From Salvia splendens (lineage: Eukaryota > Streptophyta > Magnoliopsida > Lamiales > Lamiaceae): a stretch of 64,000 nucleotides of DNA. How positions within the stretch are numbered: the first letter of the stretch is position 1; the number at the start of each line of letters is the position of its first letter. Made by a program: the position numbers and the translations under genes. Shown here one piece after another: positions 9,701 through 21,590 of the stretch. The notes under the pieces were generated by a model, which worked only from the letters and a program-made list of their open reading frames with translations, made no database searches and was not told the origin of the DNA. Location of the stretch: contig NC_056049.1 of NCBI RefSeq assembly GCF_004379255.2, forward strand, positions 12,136,063 to 12,200,062, written 5' to 3'.

Positions 9701-12700
9701 ATGTTTGTGAGGACTTTGTCAGTTTGGTGCAGGCATGGTTAATCAAATTAGAGGTATATAATGAACCTATGCTTAGTTTTAACATATTTTTGAGCTATAT
9801 CTCACTAACTATCGCTTTTATGTTCTTGTTTTTCCATCGACTCAAGACCCCTAAATTTCTTCAAAAACTCATATTTACTACGTTTTACCATCAAGTATTA
9901 TTACATTTAACTTAAAATGTGTATTTGACTTGGATGCATTTCAAAGTTTTACCTCTTAGAGAAACTTCTATAAATATAAAAAAACTAGCATAGAAGTTGC
10001 GTAACCTTGATATGGAAGAAACTGCATATGTTGCTTTATCTTTTGGTGAGGTGCATTTCTGGTTTTACGATGTTGTGGCAATGAAGAAGCTGATTTTATA
10101 TAGGTTAAAGTTAGGTGCTAGCCCAACAGTATTAGGGATTATTTTTTACACTTAATGCATGTAGAGGAATTTACCATCATTCATCTTTTCTTCTCAAAGT
10201 TTGGATATATTTTGGTAGCTGTTTGTTGTGATCCATTAGATTGGTTGATATGGTGGAGGTTGAGAAAGAAGGTTATGATGCCTTTATGGTCCTCAAAGTC
10301 ATAGCCTTATGTGCGTTTAGTTTTAAACATTTTGAGATTGTTTCGTGCATTTTTTTGCTCATTGATTCACACTCTCCTCTATTCAGCGCTCGCAGTTATT
10401 AGGTGGGATTTTTGGTGAAACTAATCAAAGTGAATTAGTTGCTTTTATCTCATATGCCCTTGCATTCCCGAAGAATTTTTTGGCTCTTGTGGACACTTAT
10501 GATGTAAGTCAAAACTTTTGCTTGTTCATCAGATTTTGTCAATGCTTCCTGTCCAGTATGATGGGTTTATATGCTTGTTCTTCGAATTTTCTCATGGCGT
10601 ATAATGTTTGTGTTGCGTAATACCAGTTTGTTGAAGCTTCATAATTAATCTTCAGGTTGTTCGTATAGAATGATAGCTTTTCACTATTTATGATGCGGTT
10701 GGAAGAAATGCCTCACAACCTATGTAATTGTTATATGATTTATTCTGCTAGAGTATTGTACAGTATATGAGATTCTATGGTTATTGTCATTATTATTGTT
10801 AACCTCTAGTGAAGAGGTAATTATTGTAATCCACCAATCTCTTCAAAGTTCGAACTGCATGTCGAATCTTTTGGAATCTGATCGGCTACTTCTGCATTTA
10901 TTCAAAGTGACTTGTTGCGGTTATTTTTTATGGGTGGTTTAATTGTTCATTCAGTGAACTTCCATTCCAATGATTCAATTTCACTATTTCATCTCAATTG
11001 TTCCCCCGTAGATCTATCATTTATTATGAAATAAATTAACAAATGTACTTTCCTTGGTCTTGGGCTCTTATACAGTGAATGTGCTTATAACTGATATAGT
11101 ACTTGGTTTCACCCTGTTTCCCCCAATTCATAATGTTGGCTATTGTAACTTATCTGAACAGGTTATGCGAAGTGGCATTCCTAATTTCTGTGCAGTTTCT
11201 CTAGCTCTATATGACTTAGGGTAAGTTTAAGAGATGCATACCTGACTTAGTACTTGGATTTTATGAATCATGTGTCCGCTAGCTTGTAGGGTTAACATCC
11301 TAAAGTAACAATTTCCCTATTTGTAGGTTTACAGTAGGGAGGGGCTTAATTATCTGAACACTTGCGTATTTTTTCTGTCTATATTTTCGTAGTAAGAAAT
11401 TATCAGAAATGGGTCACATCTTTCTAGCATATTTTCTACCTTTTGTTTTTGTGGCATATTTATAAACTCTAAGCCACATGACCACACCTTGACCGTGTCC
11501 AAAAGATGGTTTAAAGTGGTCTACCAGTTTTTCTATCGTAGCCTCCAATCAATATTTGCATTTAATTCCATATACTTAAACTAATAAATGCCCTTTTTGC
11601 AGTTATAAGGCATTAGGTGTTAGATTGGATTCCGGAGATCTTGCCTACCTGTCATGTGAAAGTAGGAAATTCTTTCAGGCTATAGAGAAGGAATTCAAGG
11701 TCACTGATTTTGGGAAGACAGGCATTACAGCAAGCAACGATCTCAACGAAGAAACTTTGGATGCCTTAAATAAACAGGTAGGTGTCTGCATGAAAGGGAT
11801 TATATGCATGTTTTAGATTACGGGTTAAGATGGATGGTCACTCTACCGTTTTGCCTTTTTCTCTAAGAGAAGCATATGTTTATTTGATAATTTTTTCTCC
11901 TGGTAGCTGATATCTACTTTGGTACTTTATTGCGTCCACCAGGAAAAAAATTCAGCATTACTTTTATAACATGGCCGTATGAGTACAGTACTTCCCTTTC
12001 TGGGTTTATATGTGCTTCACAATGAAGCAAACATACGGATTTCATGTTAAATTTCGAAACTTGTCCTTTTCCTAAATCAACTAACAGAAGAACCAAGTAG
12101 CCTATATAGTTTGATCTCTAGGCATTATCTACAAATTTTGAAACCATGCCCTTTCATCATGATGCAAGAATGGCAAACTCAAGTCAAGCTGGATTAGGTA
12201 ATTTTAAGAGCCAGAAAGTAATACGGAATGCACACCAAATTCTTCTTTGTGGAAATAATTAGTTTCTTCTGTCATATGTCTGGAAAGATGGCAAATTGTT
12301 AAATGTGCCATTGTTCTTTCTTGGTTTCTTTCTGATTCAATAATTGTTAATCTGTCAGCTGTCTTATTGGTCTCTGGCTTGTTTATTCATTGTAATTTAT
12401 ATGATTGCTATGTTGTTGAGGAGTTATATCTTTTTCATTGTTAACTTAATATGCTCAGGGTCATGAAATTGATGCGTTTGGAATCGGAACTCATTTGGTA
12501 ACATGCTACGCTCAACCTGCCCTTGGTGTTGTATTCAAGTTGGTTGAAATAAACAACCAGCCTCGCATCAAGCTCTCTGAAGATGTTTCAAAGGTTTGAT
12601 GAATTCTCATGATGTTGCACTTTCACTACTTTGGGAGACTCACTGGGGTTTCATCTCAGGTCTCTATTCCATGCAAAAAGAGGTGCTACAGATTATATGG

Positions 12701-14031
12701 GAAGGAAGGTTATCCTCTTGTGGACATTATGACTGGGGAAAATGAACCACCCCCGAAGGTTCTATGTTTTGTTATTTCTTAATGATATTTTGCCCTAGAG
12801 TTCTGGATTGTTTTCCTATCTGTTACTCCCTCCGTCCCAAGGAAGATGACCCCTTCTTGGGATGGTACGAGATTTTATGCATGCTAATTTTAAAGTGTTT
12901 AAAAAGAGAGAGAAAGTTGTTGGGTGTTTAAAAGTAGGAGAGATGAATAAAGTAAGAGAGATAAAAGGTTGTTGATGTTTAAAAGTAGGAGAGATGCAAA
13001 AAGTAAGAAAGAGAAAAGGTTGTTGGGTGTTTAAAAATAGGAGAGATGAATAAAGTAAGAAAATGAAAAGATAATTGAGCATTTTAAATATTTCCTAAAT
13101 AAGAAAGGGGTCACCTTGGTTGGGACGGACGAAAAAGGAAAGTGGGTCATCTTCAGTGGGACGGGACAGAGGGAGTACTTCCTAATGAACATTGCTGATA
13201 TAGTTCGTCTCAACAATGTTGTGCGGTCAAGATTACTTCAACCAAACTTATCCTAGTAATGGAACAGATTTAGTATGCATACCCGTCCTAGAGATAATTT
13301 GGAATTCAGCATCTTGAGAGAGTCTTTTAAGTCACTATATACCAGTAAGCGAATGTTTTTCCAACATGGGAACCTACCATGCCTTGGTAAAGATAATAAC
13401 ACTGAATGAAGTTGATTTTGTGCATAACATACACATTCCACTAGTGTTTATTTCCACTGCTCGTCGTGATCACTACTTGATGATTGATAACAAGTGCCTA
13501 TTCTGTCAGTGTAGCTCCTCATCATGTGGATTTCATGCTATAATAGGTGGGTGTACGGATATTGTGTCGTCATCCATTCAATGAATCCAAGAGAGCATAC
13601 GTGGTTCCACAGCGTGTAGAGGAGCTGTTGAAGTGTTTTTGGCCTGGTAGATCAGGTACTTTTCTGTTACTAAAATCTCGAACATGCTTATACATCGATC
13701 AAATCTTGAGGTTATATGGGAAAATTTCATCATATTGACTTGGGTCACATGATCACAACGCATGCAGGAATATATACAGAAGAATTACTGCCTCTTAAAG
13801 CAATTAGAGAACGGTGCATCAACCAACTAGGCCAAATGCGATCTGATCACATGAGGAGGTTGAACCCGACACCATACAAGGTACATCTAGCTAAAGTACA
13901 CAACTTAACGTGCACTTGAAGATGGTATTCATGACGTTGTATTACTGTTGCAGGTTAGTGTGAGTGCAAAACTATATGACTTCATACATTTCCTGTGGCT
14001 GAACGAAGCGCCCGTGGGAGAGTTGCAATGA
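6720..14031 (+). CDS. NAPRT: Nicotinate phosphoribosyltransferase (15 exons, intact)
   Basis: The enzyme joins nicotinate to PRPP to give nicotinate mononucleotide in the Preiss-Handler NAD salvage route. I placed exons at 6720-6838, 7351-7498, 7954-8073, 8190-8324, 8412-8473, 8993-9068, 9652-9753, 10387-10503, 11162-11220, 11603-11777, 12459-12593, 12660-12758, 13547-13655, 13768-13880 and 13954-14031. All junctions are GT-AG and keep frame, giving 548 residues, close to the usual length of about 550-560 in plants. Family motifs in order are [91 protein letters not shown] and [10 protein letters not shown], with the C-terminal NPTPYKVSVS. The GTHSHAF histidine matches the conserved active-site histidine. 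No stops or frameshifts were found. Start chosen because it opens the conserved N-terminus. Confidence 0.95.
12826..13175. mobile_element. Stowaway MITE in NAPRT intron 12 (350 bp)
   Basis: Ends CTCCCTCCGTCCC and GGGACGGGACAGAGGGAG are inverted and flanked by TA at 12824-12825 and 13176-13177, the Stowaway (Tc1/mariner) signature. The interior repeats AGTAGGAGAGATGAATAAAGTAAG-type units. It lies wholly in the intron and leaves splice sites untouched. Confidence 0.9.
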
Positions 14032-14215
14032 TTATTGCAATGCCTCAACTCACCATATTTTTACATTCACAAAGTGGGAAATCGAAGCAGATATGCCTTT
14101 CTTTCATTTTTGTATGTATGTAAATCTGGTTGTGTGTTGTAATTGCTGCAGCAGAAGTTGCAAATATGATGCATGTTCTTTATATTCCTGTCGGTATGAA
14201 CAAATCAAATTCCTC

Positions 14216-14221
14216 AATAAA
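14216..14221 (+). other. Putative NAPRT polyadenylation signal AATAAA
   Basis: AATAAA lies 185 bp after the NAPRT stop in an otherwise noncoding 3' flank. It is the canonical near-upstream element; transcript ends would be expected within about 30 bp. Confidence 0.45.
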
Positions 14222-14259
14222 ATTGGTTGACTTGCATTCCCACAGGTGTGTTTATTCCA

Positions 14260-15122
14260 TTTCTCCTTACCTCTCTTGGATTAATGTTAGATAACGATTT
14301 TTATAGATTTGTGAGATCTAAAAATAACATTCTTGGTCTAAAATGAATGCGTATTTCGTTATCTGGTTATGCAATAGGATTTAGTTACTTTTTAAATCAT
14401 AATAGGTGTTGTTATAGAGTCACCATTCCTTTAGTGCATAAATAGAGATCAAATCTTAACCACTAGATAAAAATGGGAGGATTAGATTGAGTTTTAATAT
14501 TTCAAAATTTTGAAAACAAGGTCATTTTAAGGACGTTATAGTTCATTTTTGAAAATTTAGATTTTAAAAACACGGAAGTAATTTTTAAATTACACGAAGG
14601 TTATTTTTAGATAGACTTTTATTAGTTTATTTAGAAAATTCGGATTTTATAAATATAAAGGTAATTTTGTGATTAACAGCAACCAAAAGACCCGAAGGAT
14701 TTTCTCCAAACAACGGACCAACAATTTTACGTCTGAAAATTAATGGGTTTAAAGTTTGGATCGGATACAAAACAGGTGCATCAGACAGAGTCGTTGCCAC
14801 AATCTCTTGCAGAGACTCTAATGAGATTACCGAGGGCACCATGCTCGCGATACTCACTCAACTAGCCCCATGCTAAATCGACGCTATACACACCGAGAAG
14901 GCGAGAACGACATGATACCCGACTTATGCGAGCTTCACGCCCATTGTGGCTACGAGAAAGAGTCCACCATAGATCTCGGCGGCAGACGAGATCTTATACT
15001 ATAACTGGCACACCATCATCAATTGTACGTTACTTACACACGCAACCGTGCTCCAAGAATATAGCAGTGCACCCACGACCGAACATCATTGCGTCGACCG
15101 AACCTTCCGAAGACTAGCGACA
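14260..15122. other. Intergenic, nothing recognised
   Basis: Between the NAPRT 3' end and the first downstream MITE I find no gene, only short open frames without recognisable domains. Confidence 0.5.
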
Positions 15123-15124
15123 TA

Positions 15125-15258
15125 CTCCCTTCGTCCCAAGTTACTTGAGTCGTATTCTATTTTAGGTTGTCTCAAGTTACTTGAGTCATTTCTTTTTTTT
15201 GCAAAAAACAAAACATCTGCCGAAAAGAAACAACTCAAGTAATGTAGGACAGAGGGAG
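15125..15258. mobile_element. Short Stowaway-like MITE
   Basis: Left end CTCCCTTCGTCCCAAGTTAC after TA; right end GGACAGAGGGAG. The inner arms contain inverted CAAGTTACTTGAGTC. The right target base pair is TT, not TA, so that side has mutated. 134 bp. Confidence 0.7.
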
Positions 15259-15388
15259 TTTTTTTTTGGGTGTGCATGCACAAAGATGTTAAAGAGTTTG
15301 TTGCAAAATGTATAGAATATCAAGCTACCAAATACTCAACTTAAAAAATGAGAGGTCTGTTACAACCTCTCAAATTCCAAATATAATA

Positions 15389-15618
15389 CTCTCTTCGTCC
15401 CAAGGAAGTTGGGACATTTCTTTTGGGCACGAAATTTAAGAAATTGATTTGTTAAAGATTAAAGTTGAGAGAGTAAAGTAAGATAGGGAAAAAAGTAAGT
15501 GAGATGAAGAGAGAGTAAAGTAAGGGGGCAATAACATTTTTACAAAAAAAGAAATGACTCAACTACATTGAGACAAACAAAAAAAGAATACGACTTACCT
15601 ACCTTGGGACGGAGGGAG
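15389..15618. mobile_element. Stowaway MITE (230 bp)
   Basis: Ends CTCTCTTCGTCCCAAGG and CCTTGGGACGGAGGGAG form terminal inverted repeats, with TA duplications at 15387-15388 and 15619-15620. Confidence 0.85.
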
Positions 15619-15639
15619 TATGTGAGAAGACTACAATGG

Positions 15640-15960
15640 GCTATCACAAGCCTTCCACCCTCCCTCGAGGCTTCATCGCTATTATGGTCGCGATCGATCG
15701 ACTAACGAAATAAACACATTTTGGGGTGCTTCCGACAAAATTCGATGAGCCTCGAGTGGCCTCTTTATTTGTTGACATGGTCATTAAACAGCACTGTTTC
15801 CTATAGAAAATTATATCGGATGGTGACCCAGTTTTTGGAAGTACATTTTGCAGGGAAGCATTTAAATTAAGCGACACAAAACATAAATTTAGCACGACAT
15901 ATCACTCTCAAACAGATGACAGTCACTACTACCTCCAAATGATCGTGAATAGTGTTGCGT
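15640..15960 (+). pseudogene. Ty3/Gypsy integrase core fragment
   Basis: Conceptual translation shows GVLPTKFDEPRVASLF, VDMVIKQHC, KIISDGDPVFGSTF and KFSTTYHSQTDD, which is the Gypsy integrase core. SDGDPVF holds the second catalytic aspartate (normally SDRD) and the last motif precedes the catalytic glutamate. In-frame stops and the lack of other pol domains show it is a relic. Confidence 0.8.
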
Positions 15961-16040
15961 GTCTCTCCTTCTCTCACATGTGATTCACGGCTGCCAAAAC
16001 TAGCATCCATTGTTGTCATCAATCGACCTTCGTTCGGCTA

Positions 16041-16269
16041 GCGTAGGCCTTGAATTAACTTCTTCAGCTCATCGAATTTAGCATCCGACATTGCCATTGT
16101 GCCTCTTGCTCGAGGAGGAGCATCGCTTGTTTCCAATAGACTTCATGGAAGGATGTTGTTATCTTCCCCAATTAATCTGTTGTTCTTCCCCATCCGCACG
16201 ATCCTCCCTCAGTGCCGTCTTTGAGGATTGGCCGCCTTCCCCTTTCGATGATCAACAGCTCTGATACCA
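16041..16269 (-). pseudogene. Gypsy gag start and primer binding site remnant
   Basis: On the minus strand TGGTATCAGAGC (16269-16258) is a tRNA-Met type primer site. About 160 bp further on an ATG (16097-16095) opens MAMSDAKFDELKKLIQGLR, then a stop. This looks like the first residues of a Gypsy gag. It is oriented opposite to the integrase fragment at 15640, so the two are either different insertions or a rearranged element. LTR sequence would lie just above 16270. Confidence 0.55.
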
Positions 16270-16379
16270 CTGTTGCAACATATTTTTCTGAGCTAAACCC
16301 CAGTTGCATCTTCAAACTTCAAAGGATGTTGATCGATGGAATTCTCCACCATTGTAGGAGACAGAATTTGCAGACATGG

Positions 16380-16459
16380 GGAAAACATAATGAAGAATAG
16401 GAAATGTATAGATGATGCAGGAAAACATAATGAAGAATAGGAAATGTATGGATGATGCT
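16380..16459. repeat. 40-bp tandem duplication
   Basis: Two copies of a 40-bp unit containing GAAAACATAATGAAGAATAG, with one or two differences. Confidence 0.9.
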
Positions 16460-16596
16460 GAAACGTGAACTAATACCCGAATGGTGTATAGGCTAGGAAT
16501 GGAAGATTACAAGACATGAACTACTGAGCCAAACCTCTCGGTTACAATTCTAAAACAACGATAACTATCTATCGCCGAGTCGAGCCATATATAATA

Positions 16597-16858
16597 CTCC
16601 CCCCGGTCCCCATTAGAAGTCTCATTTATCATTTTCATCCGGCCACCATTAGAAGTTCCATTTCACTTTACTATTTTTTGGCAAGTGGACCCCACATTCT
16701 ATTAACTCACTATATTCACATTTTATTATAAAATCATTATTTAAAAGTAGGATCCATACTCTACTAACTTTTTCTATCACTTTTAATTACAAAATTAAAC
16801 AATTTTCATAAAATCTGCGCCGGTCAAAAATGGGACTTCTAGTAGGGACCGGAGGGAG
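16597..16858. mobile_element. Stowaway MITE, AGAAGTYYCAT type (262 bp)
   Basis: Ends CTCCCCCCGGTCCCCATTAG and CTAGTAGGGACCGGAGGGAG are inverted repeats flanked by TA at 16595-16596 and 16859-16860. The inner part has CATTAGAAGT and its inverted counterpart. Confidence 0.88.
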
Positions 16859-18170
16859 TAGTTGGCTCAACCTCTCAACTACTTGCTGCTACAACAGCTG
16901 GCAATGAGTTGTTATTCTCTCTACTCAAAATGTATTGCAACCTATTCCTTCCGACAAAGCTACCACAAGGAAAAATTCCGAGACTACTTATAACAGATGT
17001 AACCCTTCGGGAATCTAGGATAAAGCTACCAGATTACTTTATCTACAGCAATTATAACATCAAAATAAGTGTGGGAAAGAAGCTTCTGTTCTCATTGTCA
17101 AATTTGATATAAATATATGTGGTCACTGTCTACGTTACAACATACGGTAGTCAAAACCATTTCATGTGCACAAAATGGGGAAGACTTACATGTTTTAGTG
17201 ATGCCTTTTTTCAACCTTTGTACCCACAAATGTTACCCTCAAGCTTGCACAGAATATGTATAATAGGTTAGAGACAGAGCAGGAGAAGCGCAACTAAGAT
17301 AATCGAAATGAGAGGCCTGTTACTCAGAGAATTGTTGATAGGTGCTTGAGCTAGAGTTGAAGACTGTAGCTGAGATGGCGGTGGAGGTGCAAGTAAAGGT
17401 GCATCGCACTTTCCAAACGTTGTGTTTGCCTGCAATGTATCACACACAAGTTTCATTAGTATATAAACTGTCGATCTGCGAATTCAATGTAAGGGCTTCT
17501 TCACTTTTAGTTAGGGTTGGGTGTTCATTTCCTTTTGAGCTATTAGCTAGTTGATTATGAGGCGCCAATGTGAAGTTTGATAGCTTAAGACTGTTTCTAA
17601 AATGTATTTATATCTTAACATACAGATCCCTAATTCCAAGAGAGGAATTATAAGGAATAACACTGACATGAAATTGTGTTCAACACATGCAAGAGAAGAT
17701 GCCCGAAAGGACAAACATCCAAAAGGTGCAACGAAAAACCGTTATAACCCAAAACATGATTTTGGTTGATGAGATGCAAATAATTCATCGATTCCATGAA
17801 GGGGGAGGGGGTGAAAATTGTAGATATTTTGTTTGAGAGTGTACACTGCAATAAGCAACGCTATCACAACCACAGGTTAAGTGCCCATTCCCCTTATCAA
17901 CAGCTTCTGGGACTCCCCCTCCACCGCTCCTCTGCAACAAGAGAATAAATAACTTATGTCAAAAGCCCAAATAATATCCAAATACACTTAACATTTTTCA
18001 GGCCAAGAGATTTTAGTTAGTGGACCCCGTTGAGACTACATAGGCACATACTCTATAGAAATCAACAGCAATGAAATTTGGCCAGCGATTTCCTGCTGCT
18101 ATATAACAAGTCCCCATAAGGTTGAGAAGATTAGCCGAGTTATCCACACAAACTTGCGATGCATTAGGAT

Positions 18171-19363
18171 CAGTGTTATTAATAGCTTATGGCGGTCGGT
18201 CTAAAAACCGCCATAGGGATATGGCGTTCGGCATGGCGGTATTATGGCGTAAATGGCGGTCGATAAATTAACAAATAAATAAAATATAATACATAAAATA
18301 AGATGCAAAAAAATTAAAATAGTTATAGGAAAATTAGAAAATTAAATGGTGGAAGACAATAATTATGGAGACGCTTTCATCGAGTAGAATAGTTATAGGA
18401 AAAGAGAGATTTATACAGTGGAATTAATCCATGCATCGAGTAGAACAGTTATAAGAAAAGAGAGAGAATTAAATAGTGGAATTAATACAAATTGAGCATC
18501 CACAATAGTGGATTAGTGCCCGCCCTAGCTACAGGCTAGCGGTTAGGGCGGGTATCTAGTCCACTATTGCAATCGGCTAACGGTAAGGACGAGCGCGGAG
18601 CGGACGAGAGGTTGGGCATAGACTAACCGGCTAGCCTATCGCTGGCCGCCTATTTTGCGGCGAGCAATAGGCTACCCAATTTATTTTTTTTTTATTTTTT
18701 TATTTATACTCTATATTTACAACTCATTCCACTTCATTTTTTTAATATTTGATAAACACCAATAATTCAAATGAATTAAATCGTATTTGTCAATTTATTT
18801 GTTGGGCTAGGGCATTGGCTAGGCTATTGTTAGCCTATTGCTAGGCTGTTACTTGGCTAGGACAGTGGCTAGGCTGTAGGAAGGGCATGATGATGTGGCA
18901 GGAAGAGTTTTTTGCTAGACTATGCTAGTCTGATGCTATTGTGGATGGTCCAAGTAGTAGTACATAAAAATTTTCAGGTATCTTGAATCGTGAATGAAAA
19001 TCTAGAATCTGGAGCCTTGTGCGTGTGGAGACTGGAAAGACGATAACTTGGATTGACAGCAGCGGTTATGGTTTTGAAGCCAGAAACTCCCATAAACCCT
19101 ATAAATAGACTGTTTATAATGGCCAATGGGCTAGGTTACATGTCACGTGGGCCGGGTAGTGGGGTAAGTGGGGTCGTTTTACAAGGCAAAAAGGCATCTC
19201 GACCGCCATGAAAGCCATATCCTGCCACGGCGCTTCGCGAATGGCGGCCTCCATTCAAAAAAGGAAGTAAACTGTCATATCACATGGTGGCGGTGGCGTT
19301 GAGCCTAGATACTGCCACCGCCATCCGCCACGGCACCGCCATCTCCGCTTTTTAATAACACTG
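18171..19363. mobile_element. hAT-type nonautonomous element inserted in PLC-like exon 6
   Basis: Terminal inverted repeats CAGTGTTATTAATAGC and GCTTTTTAATAACACTG are flanked by a perfect 8-bp direct duplication ATTAGGAT (18163-18170 and 19364-19371). CAG...CTG ends and an 8-bp duplication are hAT features. Subterminal regions are packed with GGCGGT/ACCGCC motifs, possible transposase-binding sites. No transposase frame is present. A second repeat (18494-18951) is nested within. 1193 bp. Confidence 0.92.
18494..18951. mobile_element. Nested MITE-like repeat with GAGCATCCACAATAG ends
   Basis: The left end GAGCATCCACAATAG and right end CTATTGTGGATGGTCC are inverted. Many inverted GGCTAG/CTAGCC motifs fill the interior (GTTAGGGCGGG, GGCTAGGCTG). 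I could not find a clear target duplication. It shares its opening with the repeat at 5327. Confidence 0.55.
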
Positions 19364-21590
19364 ATTAGGATTACTTGGAAAGTGATTAATCAAAATCAGA
19401 GATCTTGAAGATGCCCTCATGGGAGAAGATTCTCCACGATTGGGACAAGAACCATCAATCATCCCATTTTTCCCATCTGCAAAAATCATATCTCAGTATA
19501 GTTCTGTATTAAATAAAAGTAAACGATCATTGTCATCAAAACGTTGTGCATATTTAAGCACTATCGGATAATCAAATAAAAGATAATTTACTCGTCGAAA
19601 CAACTCTGTAAAATGAAACAAGTAAAGTTCTTCAGTTTCAAGACTGACCATACGGACTTATTAGCTCATTAATGTTTTTTCAATATATTAAGCAGGTAAC
19701 TATCAAATCCAAGTAGAATAGGTTGCTATAAGGAAACACAAGAGAGAAATCACATGCAGAATAGTTATAGTCAATAGATTCGATCAAATATACAAACTGA
19801 ATATCTAAGTTTGATTTGAGGGATTAGTAGTAAAACTCACACTGACTTTCCACAACATAATTCCATTCAAATGCAACCATTTCAGAAGCCTCCTTGGACG
19901 ATTGAGAGGAGAAGACTACCAATCTTTGGTTCTTCATTGCCACATCATGAACTGTTGGCCAATCTTCACCATTTTTGGGCATTCGAGAGAGTGGGAACAA
20001 GTAGTGATTAAGTCCAGATGCATTGAACACTCTTGTCAGGCCTTGTGGAGTTACCACATAATCCTCAATGAAGATGGTGACAATTTCTGTTGGGCTTTTG
20101 TGAAGAAAAACTTGAATTTCTCTCAGTACATTAATAGCAGGTTGCTGGTGGTGAAATTTAATAAAAGACTAGTAAATAAATCAAAAATGGTAACAGAGAC
20201 CACAATTAGCATATTAGCACCCAAATACATAGCACGGACATACTTACAAATGCAGTCACATTTAAACACCTCCCCCCAAATGAATGACACAACCAAATAT
20301 CATTGTTGAAGTCGTACATGTCAAGACCTCGAACACCATTCTACAAAATGCACACAGCTTATAGTGAACAAAAATCTTGCTTTTATGTAAATAAATATCA
20401 ATGTGTCAAAGTAAGTAATTGAGTTTAATTTACATCTTATAATCATGTTTCAGGATGCAGTACTAGTTCATCAGCATTGGTTCATAACTACAGCACTGAA
20501 AATTATTCAATGCTCGGACTTCTAACTAATTTCGTAAAGATGAAAAGGCCTAGATATGCTTAAGACAAAATAAATACATAAATTACTCACAAGCCTTTCA
20601 AAGAAAGGAAAAACTGAAAATGAACAACATTGGCTCATATGAATCATACTCTGGAAAACCTTCTAACTTCTAAGCATGTAGATCTTGCACGAACATTCTT
20701 CCTTCAAGAAATCAGATAGGCAAAGACCTACAACGACTATGAATTTCAACAAAGAACACTACCAAATTCAGCTTCAGCCCTGGAATATGAAGATACATTT
20801 ATCCATATCACTAAGAAACCCTGCTAGTTAGTTTCTAATCCAGATTAAAATCGAGTGGCAACTAGCAACTAGTACCTCTTTCATTTTGACATCACAAACT
20901 TGAATTTTGGCTTATTAATGAAACAGGCTAGCCAATTACCAAAGAAACGGCAACTAACATAGCAGAGTACACGCATTTAGTCATATCAACTGACAAATCA
21001 GCATTACAGCAATGCCTCATTCAAATTAAATATAGCTCCAATGGTAAACAGAAACAACAAGTGATAAAAATATTAATTGTGATTACACACTCTGAGCTGA
21101 TCGGTATCGGAATCCTCTTGATTAGTCGGTGCGAAGAGATCGGATCCGACACCTGATTTCCGCGCAGTCCGAGCATACGAGTTATGAGTCGTCAGCCATG
21201 AATATTTGTTAAAAGGCAGGCCTCCAACCTGCCCCAAATCAAACAAGTAATCCGCAATTGAATCAATATTATGCAACAAACAACTAGGATAGAGAAATAA
21301 CCAGAAACTGCATACTTTAGTGACAGGATTTATAGGTGGAATGCGGGTGCAGCGAGGCCTGGTGTTGCTGTTGGCAGCGCAGGTGCTGCAATATGAGGCG
21401 GCGTCGCAGTTATTGGTCGAGCTCGAACAGGTTTCCCCAACCTAGGTTGAATTTTGAATTGGAGATGAGAATTAAGAAAAAAAATGCGATTTCCATTCAG
21501 AAATTGAAAATAAAATTGACCTTGAGGGTTGAAGAATAGTTGAAGAGGAAAGCTGCTGCAACGAAGAAAAGCTTTAGTGGCGCATAGTTG

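Noticed and set aside
19902..20309. 135-codon plus-strand frame
   Set aside because: It is antisense to exons 4 and 5 of the PLC-like gene, whose strand is fixed by X-domain motifs and splice sites.
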